NCBI RefSeq assembly: GCF_000014565.1
Contig: NC_008268.1
Location: 4,840,501 to 4,904,500, forward strand
DNA length: 64,000 bases
Source of the DNA: Rhodococcus jostii RHA1
Lineage (GTDB): Bacteria; Actinomycetota; Actinomycetes; Mycobacteriales; Mycobacteriaceae
Direction of reading: 5' to 3'
Shown: piece after piece, positions 10,147 to 19,219 of the stretch
Layout: each line of letters starts with the position of its first letter
How positions within the stretch are numbered: the first letter of the stretch is position 1
The notes under the pieces: generated by a model
What the model was told of the DNA's origin: nothing
The model's database searches: none
Seen by the model: only the letters and a program-made list of their open reading frames with translations
Program-made: the position numbers and the translations under genes

Positions 10147-10162
10147 TAACAAGCGCTTGGTT
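10147..10162. promoter_or_regulatory. KstR2 operator upstream of kstR2
   Basis: Palindrome TAACAAG-CG-CTTGGTT fits the KstR2 consensus. It ends 8 bp before the kstR2 GTG, implying autorepression and a very short or absent 5' leader. Confidence 0.9.
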
Positions 10163-10170
10163 GATAGGAT

Positions 10171-10791
10171 GTGACGATGACGCCACCCCCCGCCGACGAC
10201 ACGTCCGGCAAGTCCGGACGCCGGACCGAACTCCTCGACATCGCGGCCACCCTGTTCGCCGAACGCGGCCTGCGGGCCACCACCGTGCGCGACATCGCCG
10301 ACGCCGCGGGCATCCTGTCGGGCAGCCTGTACCACCACTTCGACTCGAAGGAGTCGATGGTCGACGAGATCCTACGGGGCTTCCTCGACGACCTGTTCGG
10401 CAAGTACCGCGAGATCGTCGCGTCCGGCCTCGACAGCCGCGCCACCCTCGAAGCGCTGGTCACCACGTCCTACGAGGCGATCGACGCGTCGCATTCCGCG
10501 GTCGCGATCTATCAGGACGAGGTGAAGCACCTCGTCGCGAACGAGCGCTTCACGTACCTGTCCGAACTGAACACCGAATTCCGCGAGCTGTGGATGGGTG
10601 TGCTCGAGGCGGGTGTGAAGGACGGCAGCTTCCGATCCGACATCGACGTCGAGCTCGCCTTCCGATTCCTCCGCGACACCGCCTGGGTCGCCGTCCGCTG
10701 GTACCGGCCCGGCGGCTCGGTCACGGTCGACACCGTCGCCAAGCAATACCTCTCGATCGTCCTCGACGGACTTGCGAGTCCCCATAACTGA
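10171..10791 (+). CDS. kstR2: TetR-family repressor KstR2
   Basis: 206 residues. The N-terminal helix-turn-helix covers about residues 37-61 (TTVRDIADAAGILSGSLYHHF); the remainder is the ligand-binding TetR_C domain. KstR2 represses the C/D-ring genes and is released by HIP-CoA. Two matching operators lie nearby, one directly upstream. GTG 10171 and ATG 10177 are both possible starts. fadA6 begins 13 bp downstream, so the two are co-transcribed. Confidence 0.92.
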   Translation: MTMTPPPADDTSGKSGRRTELLDIAATLFAERGLRATTVRDIADAAGILSGSLYHHFDSKESMVDEILRGFLDDLFGKYREIVASGLDSRATLEALVTTSYEAIDASHSAVAIYQDEVKHLVANERFTYLSELNTEFRELWMGVLEAGVKDGSFRSDIDVELAFRFLRDTAWVAVRWYRPGGSVTVDTVAKQYLSIVLDGLASPHN

Positions 10792-10804
10792 CTAGGAGTT
10801 TCAC

Positions 10805-11946
<1,142 letters not shown>

Positions 11947-11953
<7 letters not shown>

Positions 11954-11992
11954 GTACTTGTTAACCGCGGGCGGTTAACAAGTACTCACAGG
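11947..11992. repeat. Perfect 22-bp-arm hairpin, palindromic repeat family
   Basis: The arm begins CCTGTGAGTACTTGTTAACC, its exact complement returns after a 2-nt GG loop, and the hairpin ends at 11992. It fills the whole gap between the convergent fadA6 and GNAT-AAA stops and overlaps the fadA6 stop. An almost identical element is at 13303-13342. It probably acts as a bidirectional terminator here. Confidence 0.75.
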
Positions 11993-13255
11993 TCAGGTGC
12001 GGGCGTGACCGGCGATGTCCTCCGTGAACGCCTGCATCATCTCGGCGGTGAGGGTGGGACGCACCGTGCCGATCACGTCCAGGTAGTCCTGGGTACCGGC
12101 ATGGCAGCGTCCCCCCGAGTCGACGCTGCACTCGAACGTCGCCTGCGCAACGGTCCGTGCCGCGTGCGCGACGTCGGCGGGCGTGTAACCCTCGGTCGCG
12201 GCGACGAGGGCGGACACGTCGACCTGCTCGTTGCCGAGGTACCGCTCCCACAGTGCGTGCCGGGCCTCCGCGTCCGGCGCGCCGATCGGCAGCACATAGT
12301 CGAAACGTCCGTGACGTAGGAACGCATCATCCAGTGCGCGAACGGAATTGGTGGCGCACACCAGCAACCGTCCGCCGCGTTCACGGAAGTGGACGATCGA
12401 TTTCAGCAGTTCGTTCACCACCCCGACTGACTGCGATCCGGGCCTGCGCCGCGCCGCCACCTCCTCCACCTCGTCGATGAAGACGACGACGTGCTCGAGT
12501 TCGCCCATCGACGTGAACGCCTCGCCGAGACCGGCAGCGAGACCGTTCTCGCCGGCCGCGAGCCGCGACGGGAACAGTTCGACGAACGGCCAGCCGAGCC
12601 GGCTGGCGATGGCACGCGCGAACGTCGTCTTCCCGGTTCCCGGTGGTCCGAACAGGACCACGGCGCGCGGCGGTGCCACGCCGTGGTCGGCGGCCAGCGC
12701 GGGCCGCGACAGGGGGAGCACGATCTTGCGTTCGATCAGCGACTTCTCCCGAGACATGCCGGCGACCTGTTTCCACAGTCCGGCGGGCGGTACCGCGCCG
12801 CCGAGCGTCGCCAGGACCCCGGCCGTACGGGGCGACACCGTCCCGAGCTTCTCGTAGTACGTGACTCCGCTGCGGGCGGTGAATCCGGAATTGCTCAGCG
12901 CGGTGGCACCGGTCTCACCTTCGGGGAGGAGCGCGCTCACCCGCCGCACTCCTCTGGCGAGGAGCTGGTGCTCGAGCTGCGACAGCAGGGCGCTGCCGAG
13001 CCCTTGGGCACGCCATTCGGGATCGAGGGAGAGGCGCATGACCCAGGCGCGGTCCTCATCGACGCGAGCGACCGCCGTCCCGATGATGAGACCGTCCTTC
13101 GTCGCGACGACCGCCGGGTGACGGTTCAGCAGACTTCCGACCACGTCCGACAGCGCGAACAGGGGCGGTTGGTCTGTGGTGGTGGAACTGCTGTCCATGC
13201 GCACGACGGACTCGAGATCCTCCGGTTCGAAGTCTCGGATGCTCCAGGCGTCCAT
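11993..13255 (-). CDS. GNAT acetyltransferase - AAA+ ATPase fusion protein
   Basis: 420 residues in two domains. Residues 1-135 are a GNAT fold: the acetyl-CoA loop is around RAQGLGSA (82-89), preceded by RLSLDPEW. Residues about 170-420 are an AAA+ module: Walker A GPPGTGKT (203-210), Walker B VVFIDEVEE (257-265), sensor-1 ATN (301-303) and the arginine-rich FLRHGRFD (312-319). It sits divergent from hypA at the left end of the hydrogenase cluster, so a role in hydrogenase assembly or cluster-linked regulation is conceivable but unproven. The domain calls are firm; the function is unknown. Confidence 0.85.
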   Translation of the reverse strand: MDAWSIRDFEPEDLESVVRMDSSSTTTDQPPLFALSDVVGSLLNRHPAVVATKDGLIIGTAVARVDEDRAWVMRLSLDPEWRAQGLGSALLSQLEHQLLARGVRRVSALLPEGETGATALSNSGFTARSGVTYYEKLGTVSPRTAGVLATLGGAVPPAGLWKQVAGMSREKSLIERKIVLPLSRPALAADHGVAPPRAVVLFGPPGTGKTTFARAIASRLGWPFVELFPSRLAAGENGLAAGLGEAFTSMGELEHVVVFIDEVEEVAARRRPGSQSVGVVNELLKSIVHFRERGGRLLVCATNSVRALDDAFLRHGRFDYVLPIGAPDAEARHALWERYLGNEQVDVSALVAATEGYTPADVAHAARTVAQATFECSVDSGGRCHAGTQDYLDVIGTVRPTLTAEMMQAFTEDIAGHART

Positions 13256-13302
13256 GCGCCCTCCCTGATGTGGATGGCGGATCCTCAGACTACGTCTGCT
13301 GT

Positions 13303-13342
13303 GAGTACTTATTAACCGCCCGCGGTTGATAAGTACTCACGG
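13303..13342. repeat. 18-bp-arm palindromic repeat in a divergent promoter region
   Basis: Arms GTGAGTACTTATTAACCG and CGGTTGATAAGTACTCAC (one mismatch) with a CCCG loop. The sequence is nearly that of the hairpin at 11947. Unlike the others it lies between two gene starts (GNAT-AAA and hypA), where a terminator is not expected. Confidence 0.7.
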
Positions 13343-13395
13343 GCGCGAAGCGCTACGCTCGAATCCACAGGTGACGAGTCCTGAACGGGGCCGTG

Positions 13396-13725
13396 ATGCA
13401 CGAGTTGGCAATCACCCAGAGCGTCGTCGACGCCGTCTGCGAGACCGCCGCGGGACGGACGGTCCACAGTGTGCGCGTGCAGGTGGGGGCGTTGACGGCC
13501 GTGGTCGCCGATTCGATGCAGTTCTGTTTCGAACTGGTCACCGAAGGGACCGTCGCGCACGGTGCCCGTCTCGACATCGACCACACCCCGGGCGGTGCGC
13601 ACTGCCGTGAGTGCGGCGCGGACTTCGCGCTCACGGACCTGGTGTTGCTGTGCCCGTGCGGAAGTGCGGACGTGGAGGTCACGTCGGGTCGGGAACTACG
13701 AATCCTCTCGATGGAAGTGAGCTGA
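13396..13725 (+). CDS. hypA: Hydrogenase nickel metallochaperone HypA
   Basis: 109 residues. The Met-His-Glu N-terminus that binds Ni (H2, E3) sets the start at ATG 13396 rather than the adjacent GTG 13393. The zinc site is C-x2-C...C-x-C: CREC near residue 73 and CPCG about 20 residues later. HypA delivers Ni to the hydrogenase large subunit together with HypB. It is first in the plus-strand operon; hypB starts 6 bp after its stop. Confidence 0.95.
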   Translation: MHELAITQSVVDAVCETAAGRTVHSVRVQVGALTAVVADSMQFCFELVTEGTVAHGARLDIDHTPGGAHCRECGADFALTDLVLLCPCGSADVEVTSGRELRILSMEVS

Positions 13726-13731
13726 CGCAAA

Positions 13732-14547
13732 ATGTGTGCCACCTGTGGATGCGGAGACGAGACCGGAACCAGGATCACGGTGCCCCACGAGCACCCCCAC
13801 GACCACGAGCACCCCCACGACCACGACCACGAGCATCCGCACGATCACGAGCATCCGCACGACCACGACCACGAGCACACCCACGAACACCCGCACGAGC
13901 CTGCGACCGAGACGGTGACCCTCGAGCAGAAGGTGTTGGCGAAGAACGACCTCACCGCGGAGCGCAACCGGGGCTGGCTGGCGGGGCGCGGGGTGCTCGC
14001 CCTGAACGTGATGAGTTCGCCGGGGTCGGGGAAGACGACTCTCCTCGAACGCACCATCGCCGACATCGGTGGGCAGCGACGCGTCTCGGTGGTGGAGGGT
14101 GACCAGGAGACGATGCTCGACGCCAACCGCATCAAGGCGACGGGATGTGCTGTGGTGCAGGTGAACACGGGAGCCGGGTGTCACCTCGACGCCGAGATGA
14201 TGCGGGACGCGCTGACCGCCCTCGACCCCGAGCCCAACTCGCTGCTGTTCATCGAGAACGTGGGGAACCTGGTCTGTCCGGCACTGTTCGATCTCGGTGA
14301 GAAGAGCAGGGTGGTGGTGATCTCGGTGACCGAGGGGACGGACAAGCCGCTCAAGTATCCGCACATGTTCGCGGCGGCGAACCTGGTGATCGTGAACAAG
14401 GCGGACCTGTTGCCGTACGTGGACTTCGACGTCGATCTCTGCACGAAGTACGCACGGTCGGTGAACCCCGACCTGCAGATGATCACGCTGTCGGCGACGA
14501 CGGGTCAGGGCATTGCGCAGTGGTACGACTGGATTGCGAAGCAATGA
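13732..14547 (+). CDS. hypB: Hydrogenase nickel-incorporation GTPase HypB
   Basis: 271 residues. The N-terminus has the high-affinity Ni motif CATCGCG, then a strip in which every second residue from 19 to 55 is His (19 His), a nickel store as in other His-rich HypB proteins. The P-loop is SSPGSGKT (95-102), and NKADLL is the G4 motif. The GTPase dimer inserts Ni into the large subunit with HypA. The His strip comes from a GAC/GAG-CAC codon repeat, so replication slippage may vary its length. Confidence 0.95.
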   Translation: MCATCGCGDETGTRITVPHEHPHDHEHPHDHDHEHPHDHEHPHDHDHEHTHEHPHEPATETVTLEQKVLAKNDLTAERNRGWLAGRGVLALNVMSSPGSGKTTLLERTIADIGGQRRVSVVEGDQETMLDANRIKATGCAVVQVNTGAGCHLDAEMMRDALTALDPEPNSLLFIENVGNLVCPALFDLGEKSRVVVISVTEGTDKPLKYPHMFAAANLVIVNKADLLPYVDFDVDLCTKYARSVNPDLQMITLSATTGQGIAQWYDWIAKQ

Positions 14548-14597
14548 CGCCCATACACGACGGGGTCGAACTGCGCGGTGCGACGCGCCGAGGACCG

Positions 14598-14627
14598 TTG
14601 ACATCCGCTCGACGGCGGAGCTAAATA
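14598..14627 (+). promoter_or_regulatory. Probable sigma-A-type promoter of the hydrogenase structural genes
   Basis: A consensus -35 TTGACA (14598-14603) is followed after 18 bp by TAAATA (14622-14627). The AT-rich patch stands out in the GC-rich hypB-hhyS gap and leaves a 5' leader of roughly 75 nt before ATG 14708. Prediction from sequence only. Confidence 0.5.
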
Positions 14628-14707
14628 AATATCAGCGCCACACAGGTGGGCCGACGGTCGACTCCGGTGGCGACAGGAGTTGTGTTCACTCCGGAAAGCG
14701 ACCTGAT

Positions 14708-15763
14708 ATGCCGACACAGGAAGCAATCAACGCCGAGGACACCCTGATTCACGTGCTGTGGATCAATGCGGGACTCAGTTGCGACGGCGATTCGGTGGCC
14801 TTGACGGCTGCGACGCAGCCCAGTGTCGAGGAGATTGCTCTGGGAGCCCTGCCGGGCCTACCCAAAGTGGCCGTTCACTGGCCGCTGATCGACTTCGAGA
14901 ACGGCCCCGAGGGCGGCGCCGACGACTTCCTGGAGTGGTTCTGGAAGGCGGATCGCGGCGAGCTCGAACCCTTCGTCCTGGTGGTGGAGGGTTCCATCCC
15001 GAACGAGCAACTTCACGACGAGGGTTACTGGTGCGGGTTCGGCAACAATCCCGAGACGGGCCAGCCGGTGACGACGAGTGAATGGCTCGATCGTCTGGCT
15101 CCGAAGGCGACGGCGATCGTCGCGGCGGGCACGTGCGCCACGTATGGCGGTATCCACGCGATGGCGGGTAACCCGACCGGTGCGATGGGCGTTCCCGACT
15201 ATCTCGGCTGGGATTGGAAGTCGAAGGCGGGCATCCCGATCGTCTGCGTTCCCGGCTGCCCGATCCAACCGGACAACCTGTCGGAGACGCTGACGTATCT
15301 CCTCTACATGGCCACCGAGCAGGCGCCCATGATTCCGCTCGACGACGCTCTGCGTCCGCAGTGGCTGTTCGGGGCCACGGTGCATGAGGGCTGCGACCGC
15401 GCCGGCTACTACGAGCAGGGTGATTTCGCCACCGAGTACGGCTCGCCCAAGTGCATCGTGAAGCTGGGGTGCTGGGGTCCGGTCGTCAAGTGCAACGTCC
15501 CGAAGCGGGGCTGGATCAACGGTGTCGGTGGGTGCCCGAATGTGGGCGGTATCTGCATCGGGTGCACGATGCCGGGCTTCCCGGACAAGTTCATGCCGTT
15601 CATGGACGAACCGCCGGGCGGCAAGATCTCCGCCGCGGCGTCCGGACTGTACGGATCCGCCATTCGGAGCCTCCGCAAGATCACCAAGACCACTTTGGAC
15701 AAAGAGCCGCACTGGCGCAGTCGCGGTACGAAACTGACCACGGGCGCCACACGCACCTGGTAG
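14708..15763 (+). CDS. hhyS: Group 1h [NiFe] hydrogenase small subunit
   Basis: 351 residues. The N-terminal motif AGLSCDGDS supplies C25 and, where other enzymes have Cys, D28; a 3Cys-1Asp proximal cluster is known for the group 1h enzyme of Ralstonia. Further Cys in TCATYGG, VPGCPIQPDN and the C-terminal block with GCWGP, GCPNVGGICIGCTMPGFPD bind the other clusters. There is no Tat signal peptide or C-terminal anchor, so the enzyme is cytoplasmic or attached via partners. The large subunit follows 57 bp later. Group 1h enzymes oxidise atmospheric H2 in air. Confidence 0.93.
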   Translation: MPTQEAINAEDTLIHVLWINAGLSCDGDSVALTAATQPSVEEIALGALPGLPKVAVHWPLIDFENGPEGGADDFLEWFWKADRGELEPFVLVVEGSIPNEQLHDEGYWCGFGNNPETGQPVTTSEWLDRLAPKATAIVAAGTCATYGGIHAMAGNPTGAMGVPDYLGWDWKSKAGIPIVCVPGCPIQPDNLSETLTYLLYMATEQAPMIPLDDALRPQWLFGATVHEGCDRAGYYEQGDFATEYGSPKCIVKLGCWGPVVKCNVPKRGWINGVGGCPNVGGICIGCTMPGFPDKFMPFMDEPPGGKISAAASGLYGSAIRSLRKITKTTLDKEPHWRSRGTKLTTGATRTW

Positions 15764-15820
15764 TCCCGCTCGGGGTCTCGGGCGGTAGTCCGACGGCCTC
15801 GAACACTGAGAGGTACGTCG

Positions 15821-17614
15821 ATGACAACGATCATTCCGGAACCTTCGCACAAGTCGGAATCCGACGGCCTGGTCGAGATGGCGTGGGATCCGATCACGCG
15901 CATCGTGGGCAGCCTGGGCATCTACACGAAGATCGATTTCAAACAGAAGGAAGTCGTGGAGTGCCACAGCACCTCGTCGATCTTCCGCGGCTATTCGATC
16001 TTCATGAAGGGTAAGGATCCCCGCGACGCCCACTTCATCACCAGCCGCATCTGCGGTATCTGTGGTGACAACCATGCGACGTGTTCGTGCTACACCCAGA
16101 ACATGGCCTACGGTGTGCAGCCCCCGCACATCGGCGAGTGGATCGTCAACCTCGGCGAGGCCGCGGAATACATGTTCGACCACAACATCTTTCAGGAGAA
16201 CCTCGTCGGTGTGGACTTCTGCGAGAAGATGGTCTCCGAGACCAATCCGGGGGTGCTCGCGCAGGCCGAGAAGACCGAGGCGCCGCACGCCGGCGAGCAC
16301 GGCTACAAGACCATCGCCGACATCATGCGTTCGCTCAACCCGTTCACCGGTGAATTCTATCGGGAGGCGTTGCAGGTCAGCAGGTGGACGCGAGAGATGT
16401 TCTGCCTCATGGAAGGTCGGCACGTCCATCCGTCCACCCTGTATCCGGGTGGCGTGGGCACGGTCGCGACGATCCAGTTGATGACCGATTACACGACGCG
16501 TCTGATGCGCTACGTGGAGTTCATGAAGAAGGTCGTCCCCATGCACGACGACCTGTTCGACTTCTTCTACGAGGCCATACCCGGCTACGAGAAGGTCGGC
16601 CTGCGCCGGACGCTCCTCGGCTGCTGGGGATCCTTCCAGGATCCCGCGGTGTGCAACTTCTCCTACAAGGACATGGAGAAGTGGGGACGGGCCATGTTCG
16701 TCACGCCCGGCATCGTGGTCGACGGCAAACTGATCACCACGTCCCTCGTCGACATCAATCTGGGCATCCGAATCCTGCTGGGCAGTTCCTATTACGACGA
16801 CTGGACCGACCAGGAAATGTTCGTGAAGAACGATCCGCTCGGGAACCCGGTCGACCGCAGGCATCCGTGGAACCAGCACACCAACCCGCACCCGCAGAAA
16901 CGCGACATGGAGGACAAGTACAGCTGGGTGATGTCGCCGCGGTGGTTCGACGGCACGGACCATCTCGCGCTGGACACCGGCGGCGGGCCGCTGGCCCGGC
17001 TCTGGAGTACCGCCCTCGCGGGTCTCGTCGACATCGGGTACGTGCAGTCGACCGGTCACAGCGTGAAGATCAACCTGCCGAAGACCGCGCTGAAGGGCCC
17101 GGTCGAGCTGGAATGGAAGATCCCGCGGTACGGCAGCAACACGATCGAGCGTGACCGGGCGCGGACGTACTTCCAGGCCTACGCGGCGGCGTGTGCGCTG
17201 CATTTCGCGGAGAAGGCGCTCGCCGAGATCCGGGCCGGGCACACGAAGACGTGGGAGAAGTTCGAGGTCCCCGACGAGGGCATCGGCTGCGGCTTCACGG
17301 AAGCGGTGCGCGGAGTTCTGTCGCACCACATGGTGATTCGCGACGGCAAGATCGCGAACTACCACCCGTATCCGCCGACCCCGTGGAACGCCAATCCCCG
17401 CGACAGCTTCGGTACGCCGGGGCCGTACGAGGACGCGGTGCAGGGTCAGCCGATCTTCGAGGAGAACGATCGGGAGCACTTCAAGGGCATCGACATCATG
17501 CGGACCGTCCGCAGTTTCGATCCCTGCCTGCCCTGCGGTGTGCACATGTATCTCGGTGAGGGAAAGACGCTGGAGAAGCTGCATTCGCCCACCCAGTCCG
17601 TGACCGGCGAGTGA
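15821..17614 (+). CDS. hhyL: Group 1h [NiFe] hydrogenase large subunit
   Basis: 597 residues. L1 motif SRICGICGDNHAT gives Ni ligands C78 and C81; L2 motif DPCLPCGVH gives C569 and C572. A 22-residue C-terminal tail after H575 should be removed by the protease encoded at 21411 once Ni is inserted. The tail and L1/L2 contexts are those of the actinobacterial high-affinity H2-uptake hydrogenases. Electrons probably pass via HhyS to HhyE and the quinone pool. It is followed by hhyE after 10 bp. Confidence 0.95.
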   Translation: MTTIIPEPSHKSESDGLVEMAWDPITRIVGSLGIYTKIDFKQKEVVECHSTSSIFRGYSIFMKGKDPRDAHFITSRICGICGDNHATCSCYTQNMAYGVQPPHIGEWIVNLGEAAEYMFDHNIFQENLVGVDFCEKMVSETNPGVLAQAEKTEAPHAGEHGYKTIADIMRSLNPFTGEFYREALQVSRWTREMFCLMEGRHVHPSTLYPGGVGTVATIQLMTDYTTRLMRYVEFMKKVVPMHDDLFDFFYEAIPGYEKVGLRRTLLGCWGSFQDPAVCNFSYKDMEKWGRAMFVTPGIVVDGKLITTSLVDINLGIRILLGSSYYDDWTDQEMFVKNDPLGNPVDRRHPWNQHTNPHPQKRDMEDKYSWVMSPRWFDGTDHLALDTGGGPLARLWSTALAGLVDIGYVQSTGHSVKINLPKTALKGPVELEWKIPRYGSNTIERDRARTYFQAYAAACALHFAEKALAEIRAGHTKTWEKFEVPDEGIGCGFTEAVRGVLSHHMVIRDGKIANYHPYPPTPWNANPRDSFGTPGPYEDAVQGQPIFEENDREHFKGIDIMRTVRSFDPCLPCGVHMYLGEGKTLEKLHSPTQSVTGE

Positions 17615-17624
17615 CGAGGTACGC

Positions 17625-18581
17625 ATGGAGCGTGGCGGATCGGAGACGTGGGGGAGTGACGAAGTAGGAGACGACCCCGATCGGTGGCGGACAGCCGGCG
17701 AGAGGATCGACAGCCTGTTGGACGCGAGTTCGACAGGTGGCTCGGTGGCACGTGAGCGCGCCGAGCAACTGGTCCGCGAGGTGGTCGAACTCTACGGCGC
17801 CGGGCTGCAGCGTGTCCTCGAGATCATCGGCGAGCGCGACGACGACCTCGTCGAACGACTGGCCGCCGACGAACTGGTGGCCAGCCTGCTGCTGGTGAAC
17901 GGACTTCATCCGCACGACGTCGAGACGAGGGTCGCCACCGCGCTCGACAGTGTGCGCCCCTACCTGGGCTCACACGGCGGTGACGTCGAACTGCTCGGCG
18001 TGGTGGAGGGTGTGGTGCGGCTTCGGCTGACCGGCAGTTGCCAGAGCTGTCCGTCCTCGGCGGTGACGTTGGAACTCGCCGTCAAGGACGCCGTGCTGGC
18101 CGCCGCACCGGAGACCGTGGACATCGAGGTGGTGGGTGCCACCCCCGCCGCCGGTTCGGGGCTGATCTCCGCGGAATCGCTGTTCTCCCACGTTCATCCG
18201 GACGGATCGGACGGGTCGAGCGGTACCGGGACGTGGGTGTCGGTGCCCGAACTCGAGGACCTCACGCCCGGGGAGGTGGCCGGATTCTCCGTGGCCGGGC
18301 TCCCGATTCTGGTGTGCCGGATCGGGGAGCAGTTGTTCGCCTACCGCGACCGCTGCGCCGCCTGCACCAACTCGCTGGCCGGGGCCACGCTGCAACGGAA
18401 AGCGGGCGGGCAGGTGGGTGACGCGGTGCTGCGCTGTCCGTCGTGCCGGGCGCACTTCGACCCGCGCCGAGCAGGCCTCCGTCTCGACGGCGACGCCGAT
18501 GCCGACACGCTGTCGCCGCTGCCGGTCCTCGTCCGTGACGGCGTCGTCTCCGTCGCGGTGCCCGCCGCGGAGGTGGCGTGA
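17625..18581 (+). CDS. hhyE: NifU-domain/Rieske-fold iron-sulfur protein, HhyE-like
   Basis: 318 residues. The middle is a NifU C-terminal domain: HGGDVELLGV (117-126) and the cluster motif CQSC (139-142). Residues about 205-312 look like a Rieske fold but the ligands are C244-x2-C247 and C271-x2-C274 (with H277 near) instead of CxH/CxxH. Proteins at this position in mycobacterial hydrogenase operons (HhyE/HucE) are proposed to carry electrons from the hydrogenase to menaquinone. The N-terminal 100 residues are helical and unrecognised. The next gene overlaps its stop. Confidence 0.82.
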   Translation: MERGGSETWGSDEVGDDPDRWRTAGERIDSLLDASSTGGSVARERAEQLVREVVELYGAGLQRVLEIIGERDDDLVERLAADELVASLLLVNGLHPHDVETRVATALDSVRPYLGSHGGDVELLGVVEGVVRLRLTGSCQSCPSSAVTLELAVKDAVLAAAPETVDIEVVGATPAAGSGLISAESLFSHVHPDGSDGSSGTGTWVSVPELEDLTPGEVAGFSVAGLPILVCRIGEQLFAYRDRCAACTNSLAGATLQRKAGGQVGDAVLRCPSCRAHFDPRRAGLRLDGDADADTLSPLPVLVRDGVVSVAVPAAEVA

Positions 18582-19219
18582 TGAGCCCGTCGGGGAACGG
18601 ACTGCGCATCCTGCAGCGCATCGCGTCCGAACGGCCCGCACCGGTGATCGGGGAACGGTGCGACATGTGCGCCGTGCCGATCGCCGACGCCCATCAGCAC
18701 GTCGTGAACGTTCAGGACCGGCAACTGATGTGCGTGTGCCGTGGGTGCTACCTGCTGTTCACCGACGAGAGCGCCGAACTGCGCTTCCGGGCCGTCCCGG
18801 ACCGCTACCTGTCGTTCCCCGACTTCGAACTCGCACCGGGCCGCTGGGACGAACTGGAAATCCCTGTCGGGCTCGCCTTCGTGTTCCGGAACTCGCTGCT
18901 GGCCAAGACCGTCGCCTTCTATCCCGGACCGGCAGGTGCCACCGAATCGGAGCTGCCGCTCGACGCCTGGGACAGCGTCCTCGCGGCCAACCCGGCCCTC
19001 GGCCGGCTGTCCGCAGACACGGAGGCGTTGCTCCTGCGGGTCCCCGAGCACGGCGACCCCGAGTGCTACCTCGTTCCCATCGACGCCTGCTACCAGCTGG
19101 TGGGCGAATTGCGGCAGGTGTGGCGGGGGTTCGACGGCGGCCAGGACGCCCGCCGGGTCATCGACACGTTCTTCGAGACGGTGCGTGCGCGCAGTCGCGT
19201 CGCGAAGGAGCCGACGTGA
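18581..19219 (+). CDS. DUF5947 family hydrogenase-cluster protein
   Basis: 212 residues. I recognise it as the DUF5947 family from memory; its biochemical function is unknown. The N-terminal third carries a metal-site pattern: C27-x2-C30 (CDMC) and C51, C53, C56 (CVCRGC), suggestive of zinc or iron binding. ATG 18581 shares its A with the hhyE TGA; GTG 18578 is an alternative. It overlaps the next gene by GTGA. Constant association with group 1h hydrogenases suggests a role in assembly or electron transfer. Confidence 0.78.
   Translation: MSPSGNGLRILQRIASERPAPVIGERCDMCAVPIADAHQHVVNVQDRQLMCVCRGCYLLFTDESAELRFRAVPDRYLSFPDFELAPGRWDELEIPVGLAFVFRNSLLAKTVAFYPGPAGATESELPLDAWDSVLAANPALGRLSADTEALLLRVPEHGDPECYLVPIDACYQLVGELRQVWRGFDGGQDARRVIDTFFETVRARSRVAKEPT

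Noticed and set aside
13780..13900. Short tandem repeats that could suggest a CRISPR or satellite
   Set aside because: They encode the His-rich nickel strip of HypB in frame, with no spacer structure.
14708..15763. Labelling this gene as a hydrogenase expression protein (HypE)
   Set aside because: Such labels appear for this family, but the Cys/Asp cluster motifs are those of the small subunit, and a genuine HypE ending PRIC is at 29224.
14858..17626. A 922-codon open frame antisense to hhyS and hhyL
   Set aside because: Shadow of the hydrogenase subunits; composition typical of antisense frames in GC-rich coding DNA.
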